Positions 32,931 to 42,880 of a DNA stretch of 64,000 nt are shown here, in pieces. Below the pieces are notes generated by a model, which did not search any database, was not told the origin of the DNA, and was given only the letters and a program-made list of their open reading frames with translations. This DNA is from Hemerocallis citrina. Taxonomy: Eukaryota; Streptophyta; Magnoliopsida; Asparagales; Asphodelaceae. Made by a program: the position numbers and the translations under genes. The stretch is taken from positions 307,177,224 to 307,241,223 of the forward strand of contig CM030361.1 in NCBI GenBank assembly GCA_017893485.1, in the 5' to 3' direction. Positions within the stretch are counted from its first letter, which is position 1; each line of letters starts with the position of its first letter.

Positions 32931-33551
32931 TGTTACCGCTGAATCTGGTGTGGGGGTAAACAGATAGAATTTGTGGGTTCGTGGAAAAATCTGAATAGCG
33001 AATCCAAGCCTGTTCGTTAGAATTGGGCTGCAGACTCCCGCCGTTCACCTGCAAGGAAGTGCGATACACCGGGGTTGATCCCGGCGACGCATCCTCCGAC
33101 GCTCTTGTCAGTAACCAGTGATATGATTAAGAAAGAGCTTTAATTGGAAAAAGAGTGATTACCTTGTAACAGTGGTAGGTCCGAGGTATTTATAGTCGCC
33201 ATGGGGATTTGATTAGGGATCTGATTTCCTGTGATCCCGTTAGGAGTAAAATCCTCATGATCAGTTTAGGAAACTGATCCCTAATTCCCGGTGAGAGGAT
33301 AACTGTGGATCAGGCCCGTTGATTTAGTCAAATCAGAGACCCTGATTTCCTCTTGCTGGTCTGGGTTTGTCTCTGGTCGGAACCCGTACCCAGTTGGAGT
33401 GGATCCGTTCGCGGGTTATTGGATCTGTGAAGGGGAGATCCAGTACCCGCTTCAGACCCGTTGGTGGGTGAAATTACTGCTTTATTCCTGAGCTTTAAGA
33501 TTCGTCTCCGCTGTGAAAGGTCCCGATTTAATCCTATTTTTAGCCATATCA
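32931..33551 (-). repeat. 5' LTR of E3 (621 bp)
   Basis: Plus strand TGTTACCGCTGAATC ... AGCCATATCA, followed by CTATT. Confidence 0.9.
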
Positions 33552-33556
33552 CTATT

Positions 33557-33644
33557 GTCTTCTCGTGCTGTCTTTGTCTCCTCCTCTTCTTCTCCAACTT
33601 CAAGTACTCAGTGCCTACGTATATTTGAGGCTAAAACCCTAACA
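33557..33644 (-). repeat. Copia 5' LTR, right segment
   Basis: Continues the LTR from 25805 after the duplicated CTATT and ends AAAACCCTAACA. GTTTT follows, a possible target duplication whose partner has been lost. Confidence 0.65.
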
Positions 33645-33682
33645 GTTTTCAATCAGTACAAGGCATATCAAGGCCTGAATTT

Positions 33683-35049
33683 TTGATATTTGGAAAAATT
33701 AGAGAGGAAATTATGAAAGATCCTCATTGCAGTGCTATTCTTAATGATCCTTCTCAATTGCTGCCAGGGCATGTCGTGAGAGATGGTCTCTTTTGGTACA
33801 AAAGTATAATTGTGGTACCAAAGTCCTTGTATGCTGATATATTAAAGGAGATGCATTCCAGCCTAATGGGAGGGCACTCAGGGTTCACTAAGACCCTTGC
33901 AAGATTGAAAGCTTCTTTTTATTGGAAAATCATGCACAAACATGTACAGCAATTTGTGCAGATTTTTGGTGACTGCCTGAGATCAAAATATGACACACAT
34001 AAACCTGGGGGCTTATTACAGCCCTTGCATGTACCTAATCAAATATGGGAAGAAATTTCCATGGATTTTACCACTGGGCTTCCAAATTCTCATGGATAAA
34101 CTGTAGTGATGGTGGTTGTCGACAGACTTAGTAAATATGCACATTTTATAGCTTTACCTCCCAAATGCATTGTTGATAAAGTTGCAGAGATATTTGCAAG
34201 TCACATAGTGAAATTACATGGGTTACCTAAATCAATAGTATCAGATAGACACCCTAATTTTTGGCAAGAGCTGTTCAGGCTGCAAGGGACTACTTTGAAG
34301 ATGAGTACATCATCCCAAAATCGATGGCCATACGGAGGTGGTTAATAGGAGTTTGGAGCAGTATTTGAGGATATTTTATAGTGAGGAACCTCATCAGTGG
34401 TCAGTATTCTTATCATGAGCAGAATTATGGTATAATTCAAATTGGCATTCATCTACAGGGTAACTAATTTTTAAGTGGTGTATGGTAGACCACCTCCATG
34501 TTTACCTGATTATATTAGAGGCAATGAAATTAATTTTTCAATTGATGTTATGCTTCAAGAGAGAAAAGAAGTACTGGTGAAGCTGAAAGAGAGTCTACTG
34601 CACACCCAGGTTCGAATGAAGAACCAGCCAGATGCAAAGAGAATTGATAGAGCATTTGAAGTGGGTGATTGGGTATTTGTTATATTGCAGCCTTACAGAC
34701 AGAAATTGGTGGGGAGGAGGGTGTTTCAAAAGCTTACTAGCAAGTATTTTGGGCCTTTTGAAGTTTTCAAAGAGATAGGGAAGGCTTCTTACAAACTTAG
34801 TTTACCTGCACATTCTCGTATACACCTAGTTTTTCATGTGTCCTTGCTTTAAAATGTATGGGAAATCTTGTTGAAACCACTCCGATACCATACGGGACTG
34901 ATAGGCAGCAGCTGATTTTTCAACCAGCGGAAGTAATAGGTAATCGATGGATAAAGAGTAGTAAAGGGATGATTGAGGAAGTGTTAGTAAAGTGGGAGAA
35001 TTTTCCAATTGAAGAGGCGACATGGGAGAATGCAGCATCTCTGGCATAA
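33683..35049 (+). pseudogene. Chromovirus integrase with chromodomain (E5)
   Basis: 33683-34099 shows a region upstream of integrase and the zinc finger (MHSSLMGGHSGFTKTLARLK; the second half of HHCC is imperfect), then the first catalytic block MDFTTGLPNS and a stop. 34106-34345 holds VVVDRLSKYAHF and the second Asp (VSDRHPNFWQELF) and shifts frame before the catalytic Glu region (TEVVNRSLEQYL, other frame). 34475-34852 carries the GPF/Y end (YFGPFEVFKEIGKASYKL, RIHLVFHVSLL). 34858-35049 is a chromodomain (EEVLVKWENFPIEEATWEN). The chromodomain targets insertion to marked chromatin. Multiple breaks; dead. Confidence 0.85.
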
Positions 35050-35089
35050 GTGTTTCCTGATCTGAACCTGGTGGTACAGGTTCAATTCG

Positions 35090-35103
35090 AAGAGGGGGGG
35101 TAT
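35090..35103 (+). other. Polypurine tract of E5
   Basis: GAAGAGGGGGGGTAT directly precedes TGATAC, the start of the 3' LTR. Confidence 0.6.
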
Positions 35104-35180
35104 TGATACAGATACAAGGGCTCGAGTTGTTCATGAAGTGTATCTTTTATGTGCAAATGAATAAATACATCTGAAGGAGT
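35104..35180 (+). repeat. 3' LTR of E5, internally deleted
   Basis: After TTCATGAAGTG it jumps to TATCTTTTATGTGCAAATGAATAA, skipping about 290 bp present in the 5' LTR. Confidence 0.55.
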
Positions 35181-36922
35181 TGAGCTAAGCTCTCTGAGTT
35201 GCGTTGATTTGATTATCCTCCTATCATAGTGAAAGTAAATGGAAGCATAAAATGTAGTTATACGAAAAGGCGCAGTTTCGTATTCGCTTTATACAACAAT
35301 GGCATAAACAATAAGCAAATTTGGTGCTTGGTTAAACATTCTTTTTATGTTATAAAACTAGCATCGCATTGATAAAGTATGGGTGCTAGTTTTATGTACA
35401 TTTCCTATTGAATTGTGAGCCTCATGGCAAATACATGCATTTAAAGTAGATAGTAGATATAGTATTCACAAATGCTTACGGTAGTAGCATATTACATCAT
35501 TTGAATAAGGAATACAAATTACGTAAACCCATTACAACTAGTTACAAAGTATGGGTGCTAGTTTTATGTACATTTCCTATTGAATTGTGAGCCTCATGGC
35601 AAATACATGCATTTAAAGTAGATAGTAGATATAGTATTCACAAATGCTTACGGTAGTAGCATATTACATCATTTGAATAAGGAATACAAATTACGTAAAC
35701 CCATTACAACTAGTTACAAATAATCAGACTCCTTCTGAAGAGCAATCAACTATCGTCCACAATAATAATCGATTGATCACTGCTGAACTCCGCTGAGTGG
35801 TCATTCTACTTCCTTTGTCCATTGACTTGAGTCTTCCGCTGCGCGACTCTAATTATTTCTGTATTTGCTCGAACGGTAGGCATATACACTGCCACTCCGC
35901 TCGGATGCCCTGCTGTTCTTGGGTTCTCCTGCACTCACGATCCGGTATCCAGTACCTAAATGAGTGAGCACGTCAGTAATTCTACTGACGCAATGCTGAT
36001 AAGAAAACAGCGATCTCCGAACTAGACAAATCAAGATTGAATGTAAATAGAAAAGTGACTGAAGGAAAGGAAGGTGGAGTCGGGTCAAGGGTGTCCGTGT
36101 ACGATAAGCCCTAGTAATCTAATGCACAGGTCAGGATGTACTTAAACTAAATGCAAGAGAGACTTTGGAAATGTATGCATCCCAAACTACATATTTTCCA
36201 AATCAAGCCGTTATCTCCAAGTTCAGGGTTTTGAACCCTCACCATGCATCCTACTCTTGTATTCGTCCTGTTCCTGATGAATAGATCGCGGTTGATGAGG
36301 TTGCAGATTAATCGGTCACATCCGTTTCTACATTCACTTAGCGATGTCTCGGTTTGCTATTAGTGCCCGACTCTCGGACCCCACTCAAAAGCCATGACAA
36401 ACTTAAAGATACACAGCAGCATACCTATGGTGCCGAAGATTCACAGGACCGCAGTCCATATGACCCGTTCGTGTCCACAAGCATAGAAATTGACAGCCTC
36501 GAAGGTCTAATTCCCTCTGTCCGCCAAGAAATCCCATCTCATTCTTACCACAATACTTCAGGAATCAACAGTGTAAGATACGCACCGCAGCACGTGTCCC
36601 TAAAGACAGGAGAGTACAAGACCCGACTACTAGTCGCTAGAAACTAATGCAGCTTATAGGTGACGGCAAAATCTAACCGACATTAAGTCTACCTAGATAT
36701 GTTACAGGGGCATGGTCACCAACTGATTCCTAGTCTAAGTTATACCTAGTCTCAAGCGGTTTCCCTACTAGAAACCCTTGTTCCTGTATATCAATCTGCG
36801 GCTCTGGCGATGCGATCACTTGCTTGCCACTTTCCCTATTTAGTCTCGTCCTCAAACTCGGCCCGTGATCATCTCCCATGATTTCGTCGGCACTCGAGTT
36901 AGTCACTTTCAATCGTTAAGGC
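35181..36922. other. Unassigned region
   Basis: No domain is recognised. A minus-strand open stretch at 36912-36730 (acidic and arginine-rich, 60 codons) continues into the sequence beyond the next element if that element is removed (…AAGGCGGAAG joined to TCCCCACATTG), so it may belong to the decayed chromovirus on the right. Only the tandem duplication below is clear. Confidence 0.3.
35374..35717. repeat. Two identical 172-bp tandem copies
   Basis: AAAGTATGGGTGCTAGTTTT starts at 35374 and 35546. I find no difference between the two 172-bp copies, including GTAGATAGTAGATATAGT and the end CATTACAACTAGTTAC. Confidence 0.92.
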
Positions 36923-37084
36923 GGAAGTGTAACACCCCGCAAAATTGGAAATTACAATTTTGCCCCTGGGTGTTACGCACGTATATTTTGTAATGTGTTT
37001 CACTACATATGTTGGATTCGTACTATTTATACATTTTCCGTATTGATTTCAGCCAACTAAAATATAATATTTCAATCTCCATAA

Positions 37085-37610
37085 TTTACGTGCTTTGTAC
37101 GTATTTTGATGCACGTGCTTCCACCACTACGTACAATGTTTTTATAGGTTTAAATTATTTATTTTTATGTATTTAAATCTATTTTATAAAACAAAAATTT
37201 ATTTTCCCCTTATTTTGATTAAAATGCATTTTCGATTTTCTGCACGTATAATGCACGTGCTTTCTACGTGTTGTGATTTCATCATGAAATACATAAAATT
37301 AGTAAATATATTTTTCTTATATTATTTTCGACTATATTTAATAATTTTTCATCAATAAAGTCGATTTTCGCATTGTGATATTTTACGTGCAACGCACGTG
37401 TTTTTCCACATACGTGACGATTACGTCATAGACTATGTAAAAATTAATAATAATAATAATAAATAATTTTCTTATATCGTATTTTATTATTTTAACAATT
37501 TTCTGTTGATAAAATTGATTTTTCGTATTTCGGTATTTTACGTGCAACGCACGTGTTTTCGGTAAACGCATTTGTTTTTCAAAATAAATTTCGGAGCGTG
37601 TATAACACAC
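37085..37610. promoter_or_regulatory. Cluster of ACGTG / GCACGTG (G-box-like) motifs
   Basis: Motifs include TTACGTGCTTTGTACGTA (37087), GCACGTGCTTCC (37112), GCACGTATAATGCACGTGC (about 37242), CTACGTG, and TTTTACGTGCAACGCACGTG twice (about 37381 and 37538). They lie some 600-1000 bp upstream of the TATA box. CACGTG is the plant G-box / ABRE core; function here is inferred. Confidence 0.4.
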
Positions 37611-38172
37611 GTAATTTTCAAATAATATAAATAGTAGTATATGTATATATATTAGTAGTGTATACATATGTATATATGTTATATAGTATAAGATGCTGAT
37701 TTGGTAATGAAAGGTAGTATGGCATTTGGTGATTTAATGTGATATGGTGAGTGTGTAGGAGATGGGGTCCACGGGTTAATGAACAGCAAGTGGCTGTATG
37801 CTTCTAAATTGTGCATGGGAATGGATTATATTAAATTGTCAAGGAAGCCCACATATGTGTAGTTTGAGTGAATGTTGACTTGGTCATTCAAATGGTGACA
37901 TGGCATTAGGGGGAGTGGAGCCCGGGATGAGTTGAAGACATATGAGTGGTCTTTGTAAGATGTGTGGCCGGTTGTACCAGTAAGGGAGAGGAAGAGGTAG
38001 GAAGATTAAATTAGGAGAAGTTATAATTTGGGGGTTAAGTTAGTGGAGAGTGGGGAGATGAGAGGTTGAGAGTTTTAGGAGTTAAAAATATGAAGAGGTG
38101 AGAATTAAAAAGGGAATTAAAATGAGAAGTTATTAGGTGGGAGATTTTGCAATATAGTCCCTAGCATTGTCC

Positions 38173-38180
38173 TATAAATA
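38173..38180 (+). promoter_or_regulatory. TATA box of the long LTR
   Basis: TATAAATA in TCCTATAAATAGCACATC. A pyrimidine stretch (TCTTCTTCTC) suitable for a start site follows about 25 bp on. Confidence 0.55.
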
Positions 38181-40797
38181 GCACATCTCTTCTTCTCATT
38201 TCACACACCAAAAAGAATAGAAAATCAAGAGAGAAAAGAAAAGAGAAGCAAAAAGGAAAGAAAGAGAGTAAAATAAAATAAAAGAGAGTAAGAGAAGTAA
38301 AGTTTGTACTTGGTGGCCATTGCTAGGAGGAGAAGATCTAGGAGGACATTGGATCTAGAAGTGGTGCTCTTTCCTTCATTAGTCAAGCTTCAATCAAGGT
38401 GGGTGTTCTCCTACTTTCTAAATTTTTAGAATGTACATGCTAATAAAAGTGAATGAGTAGTTTTGATAAAATAGAATAACTATACTATGATTGTGGTGAG
38501 ATTAATAGTGAATCATGCTATGTTGACAAATAGATTAACATTGTGTTAGTGGGTGATTTCTTACTTTCTAATGTAGAGAATGCATGCTTAAAATTATAAA
38601 TGTGTAGTATAGATTGAATATGATAATAATGAGATAACAGAATCTTAATGTTTTATTTCGGTCTCTCTGCTCACTTATTTTTTTGTTTGTTCTTACATTT
38701 CTCTTTTTTTTTTTTTTTTGCAGTACTTGCTGTTTGTGTTGCTTTCTCTCTGTTCATCTTCTTATTTTTTTGGTTATCATCTAATACTATATCTCTTGAT
38801 TTTACTTTTCTTGTTTATCTTTCTCTCTCATTTTGCTGAATTAAGTCTTAAATATTTATCATGCCATTGTTTCTAATAATACATTATAATAGATTACTTC
38901 TTTTACTTTTATATTTCTATTTCTATCCGACTCTTTTCAATAATCTCTACTTATTCCTTCGTTTCTTCGACTTGCTTCTGCTTCTACTGTGCTTGCGCGA
39001 CTTTTTTTATTTTTAATATTCATCTTCACTCTATTTTCGTTTTTTTTCTTTCTTACATTAAATACTAAAGTTTTTTTTTATTTTCTTTCATGTGTTCTCT
39101 GCTTTGTTCTTTTTCTGCTTCTCACGTTTTATTATTATTTTCGCTCTTATTTTATCTTCTTGTGCCTTTGTTTCATTTCTTTAACTTACTGATCTTTGTT
39201 CTAATTTTATTTCTTGCTTTTTTTTTTCTATTTATGCTTACTTTGCTTTCTAGATCTTTTCTAATCTAATCATTATTTACAATATTTTTCTTGCAATTTA
39301 ACCTTCTTGCTATTTATGCTTGTAACGTCTATAACTACAATGCTTCTTCTTTTCTCTTGCTCCTTTTTTTTTTTTTTTGTTATTAAGTTTTTATTGCTTA
39401 TTCAAACTTCTTTGATCAGTGCAGTTTCTCTGCTGCTTCATTTGTCTATTCTGATTATATTTCTCTGTACTATCACTACACTTCACTACTTATTATTTTT
39501 TTTTTCACTTGTAGTCGCGAACTTTTATGTGATTAATTTTTTCCAAAAAAGAGATTTGGATTCATGCCATAGACTCATGAAAAGAATTGATGTTTTAGAA
39601 AGATAGTGAATGAATTGGATGATGTTAACAAGACATACACCCAGTTGTGAATAGTTTGAAGATAAAGAATACTTTGAGTTAAGACATGATTATTAAAGGG
39701 TATGTGTACCCATGTTTCTTGTACATGAAAGATTTATGATTTAAAATTAGTAAGACCTCTGTTACCGGTAACTTTGAAAGAAAGATTTTGAGACTTGATT
39801 TTGAGATAATGCCGTCGGGCGATCTCGTATTTTTGTGAATAAATCCGGTATGAGGTAAAACTGATTCTAGGGTGATAACATATTCATGTCTTGAACTAAA
39901 AATAATTAGGCCCTTAAGTGAAGATGTGATAAACTTGTGCAAACGTAAATGGGTGCTTCTATATAGTCGACGGTGGATCTCCGTGGCTATAGACCCAGTT
40001 GGTGGACTGTGGTTGCCCCATAGGAGATGGAGTATTTTATCCGGGACTTAGGGTAGTCGACGGATGTTTACCATACTCCAAAGAATATGTATATACTGGG
40101 GCTAGAAGGGCATTTACGGGATTATCATCACGATATAATAGCCAGGGAGGCTGGGATCTGTTAATATAAGCCAGGGAGGCTAGCCAGGGAGGCTGAGATC
40201 CGTATCTGTGAAATAACTCTAAAACTTGTTTTATTACTGGGTAGTCTCATGGCGAGGGATCGAACCCTTCAATGTGGAGTACGTAGGCGCTTGCCCTCGG
40301 ACCTATGTAGTATGGGATGCATAGAATCCGAACAAGTGTGCATTAGTGTCATCCTAGTGTAGAATTGTGTGCATTAGGCATTAAGGCATGACATACACTT
40401 ATATTTAGAATAATCACCCTTGACACTTTACTTGTTCATTCAATCTATTTTTGTGATTTGTTAAAGTATGAGATCGTTATACTATTCCCGGCATAGAGAG
40501 GATAGCCGTGTATAACATTTCGTCAGTTGTAAGTAACTGACGTGCCCACAGACTGACATGCAGGTAAAGGACCATTCATGAAGCTATAAAGTGGATATGC
40601 TGATGCTGCTTTATTTTAAAGATGTTGTAAATGTTTTATTGTAAAATTCATTCTTCCGCTGTGTAAAACCAAGTTGTAATTGAACTCTGATGTATTGTGA
40701 ATGAAAAGTTTTAAATTTCCTTGTAAAATTGTACGAAGTGAAGTAAAGATCCTATGAAATCCCGAGTTTATCCTTATTTGAAATTCGGGGTGTTACA

Positions 40798-41067
40798 GAT
40801 GGTATCAGAGCCGACTTTCGACACCGAGTGTGGGTAAGAGTGGATGAGATGTATGCCTGAGAGGGAGCGGGGTTGTGGCCAGTACGCCCGGTAAATCCAC
40901 GGGGGTGGGCTAGGGGTCTGGACAACACGCAGAATCAGGGTACGCCCGGTAAATCCACGGGGGTGGGCTAGGGTACTCCACTCCACATCGGCTAGAAAGT
41001 TGATCCTGCACTAGATTGTGCATGCCCTGTGCTCAGTGAGGACGCTGATTTCTGAAGGGGAGGTGTG
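40798..41067 (+). other. 270-bp interior of the non-autonomous element
   Basis: TGGTATCAGAGC (40800-40811) is a perfect initiator tRNA-Met primer binding site. TACGCCCGGTAAATCCACGG occurs twice (40884 and 40941). CCACATCGGCTAGAAAG and GTGAGGACGCTGATTTCTGA resemble blocks conserved in interiors of TRIM-like elements of dicots. GAAGGGGAGG (41054-41063) serves as polypurine tract. Confidence 0.65.
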
Positions 41068-41518
41068 TGTAACACCCCGGTAATTTCAAAGTATAATATA
41101 TATGGGATGGTTATATATGAATTGGTTATAAAAATGGTGCTGTTGATGATGCATGCATGGATTAAATATAAATGGACTTAAATGGACTTGAATGGAATAA
41201 GGTATATGGAATTGGCCACTGTTAATACTCTCTTTGAATTCATCAAAGATGCCATGCATGACGTGGCCATATGCTTGGGGCCCACCCGGGTATAGGTAGG
41301 AGGTAAGCTTCGGCTGTAAGAGAAATGATTCAATAGTACCATATCGGTAATAACTTGAAAAATAATAATATATAAATAGTATTAGCCAAGGATCAAGAGT
41401 CACCTAATCGGTTAACCAACTTTTGAGAGGCAGCCTGTGGTGGGCAGTTGTACTATATAGTATCTAATTTGTCTTATAAATTGTATAAATTGTCTGAGCT
41501 CGGGGCAGGGGCGTTACA
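41068..41518 (+). repeat. 3' LTR (451 bp), strongly shortened or divergent
   Basis: Starts TGTAACACCCCGG and ends GAGCTCGGGGCAGGGGCGTTACA. Beyond the first 12 bases it does not align by eye with the 5' LTR. Confidence 0.5.
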
Positions 41519-42585
41519 GGAAGTCCCCACATTGACCTAATGGTTGATAAGTGTAGGCAACTAACTTAGATAAGATTGATGACTCAAATGTCGTTCAAGT
41601 CACTAACCGTGTCTTAACAACCTAAGACACCAAAATAACAAGTATTGGGGTATAGAAATACCCTCCCAACTCTTAATTCAACACTTGAGAGTTGAGGACA
41701 GGTCATACACATGCAAAGGGACCAATTCTAAAGGTAGCTGGATCTGTCCAGCACTTCAAAAAATCATACACGGTGTTGATCAACAATGTCGAGTTTAACT
41801 GGTCTGTCAAAATAACAATAATCATGGAAATCACACTCACCGATTCCCAATACCTTCACAGGTCATCGACCATAACCCCGATCCATGACTCTCAGCGAGT
41901 AGTCCAACGGTGCCCAAAAGATACATAAAAATTGTGAATGAAGGTAACATACACAAACACCAATCCTCTGACCATTGACAGACTCCGGCATCAAGACACC
42001 AGATCACAAGATCGACCATATAACTATACTCTCAACCCACTCATGTCCACCATGAGGAATAAGCACAGGAAACTTATCTAAGTTCCATGAATTGCTTAAA
42101 ACATTTGAAATTCAATAGCTCAAGGTCACCCTACTGCGTCATGCAGAGAAATTCCCTATCAATCTTTCAATCGTAAGCCGTTATGGCGACTTAAGCTGTA
42201 CTCATTGAAATCCAACAAAATTCGGTTTTCTAGAAGAGTAAGAGACTCTACTGCAATCCCTTAGTAGACAATATCCTCAAATTCCCCATGGAACTCAAGT
42301 CCCCCAAATTAACAATGCTTGAAGTCGATCAACGTAACAAGTTGCCGAACTTGCAACACCCATATCTTCCAAGATATAATTCGGAATTACTTGATATCAC
42401 CCATTCTGGAAAGCTAAGACCATATACTACCAATTTCTAGTCAACTATTTCCTCAAATTTAATCATCTTGATACTATAAAAATCTCATATATTCTCAGTT
42501 GTACATCTCTTCATGCACTTGTTGTACTTCTCTAACAGCATAGAAATTTGCCCACTTATCGGAATTACTCGATTCCGGATTATAT

Positions 42586-42689
42586 GGAAAGGTGGGAGTT
42601 TCTACTACAACTTCCTAGTTGAACACATCCCTAGAATGGAAAGGTGGGAGTTTCTACTACAACTTCCTAATTGAACACATCCCTAGATT
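42586..42689. repeat. 52-bp tandem duplication
   Basis: GGAAAGGTGGGAGTTTCTAC starts at 42586 and 42638. A third diverged copy (GGAAAGATACGACTCTCCAC, 42855) is the site where the next element inserted. Confidence 0.85.
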
Positions 42690-42880
42690 CCATCACTAAA
42701 TTCTTCAAAAACACAAAATTCCATCAGGTGCACAAACAGGAAAGAATTAGCTCTTTTAGCAAACACTGTCTTGACTAAGACTGGATCTGCCCCATTCTTT
42801 GGAAAATCATAACTTTCGACCTATAAACTGAAATTTCATAATTCCAGATGTTTTGGAAAGATACGACTCTCCACTACAAT

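Larger units (their letters stand above)
25806..33551 (-). mobile_element. Complete gag-only Tat-like LTR element E3 (7746 bp), target duplication CTATT
   Basis: Both LTRs are present (25806-26439 and 32931-33551). They are flanked by CTATT at 25801-25805 and 33552-33556. On the minus strand the order is 5' LTR, primer binding site, gag, two tandem arrays, a long GAGCTCGG-rich noncoding region, a GGAGTGGGAGGC polypurine tract and the 3' LTR. No protease, reverse transcriptase or integrase is present, so it must have moved with enzymes from a relative. The LTRs differ at about a dozen positions plus one 13-bp indel, roughly 98% identity. Confidence 0.9.
23603..33644 (-). mobile_element. Copia fragment (gag and protease only), minus strand, split by E3
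   Basis: The 5' LTR is at 25380-25805 plus 33557-33644, interrupted by E3. On the plus strand it runs TGTTGAAGAATC ... ACCCTAACA. The Met-tRNA primer binding site lies next to it. Gag, zinc knuckle, protease and the pre-integrase region follow leftward to about 23890. Integrase, reverse transcriptase and the 3' LTR are not seen, so the left end is truncated or deleted near 23603. Confidence 0.65.
23242..35180 (+). mobile_element. Chromovirus (Ty3/gypsy) fragment E5, host of two nested insertions
   Basis: A 5' LTR begins TGATGTAGATACATGGGCTCG at 23242, and the matching 3' LTR begins TGATACAGATACAAGGGCTCG at 35104 after integrase and chromodomain. The internal gag, protease and reverse transcriptase are missing. 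A Copia fragment (23603-33644), itself split by a Tat-like element, occupies the interior. Plus strand. Confidence 0.65.
36928..40797 (+). repeat. 5' LTR (3870 bp)
   Basis: It has 12-bp inverted termini, TGTAACACCCCG and CGGGGTGTTACA. Inside are an ACGTG-rich upstream part, a TATA box at 38173, a purine-rich leader, T-rich runs (38640-39540) and GCCAGGGAGGCT repeats (40141-40195). Confidence 0.6.
36928..41518 (+). mobile_element. Non-autonomous LTR element with tiny interior and unequal LTRs, target duplication GGAAG
   Basis: Starts TGTAACACCCCGC and ends GGGGCGTTACA, flanked by GGAAG at 36923-36927 and 41519-41523. The 5' LTR (36928-40797) ends CGGGGTGTTACA, the inverse of its start. The initiator tRNA-Met primer binding site follows. 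After 270 bp a purine-rich tract leads to a new TGTAACACCCCGG. The start and the PBS type are those of Tekay/Del-type chromovirus LTRs. The interior resembles that of short TRIM-like plant elements. No protein is encoded. Confidence 0.6.

Noticed and set aside
38648..39606. Series of Phe/Leu-rich frames resembling membrane proteins
   Set aside because: They come from T-rich LTR sequence. There is no start context, homologue or continuity.
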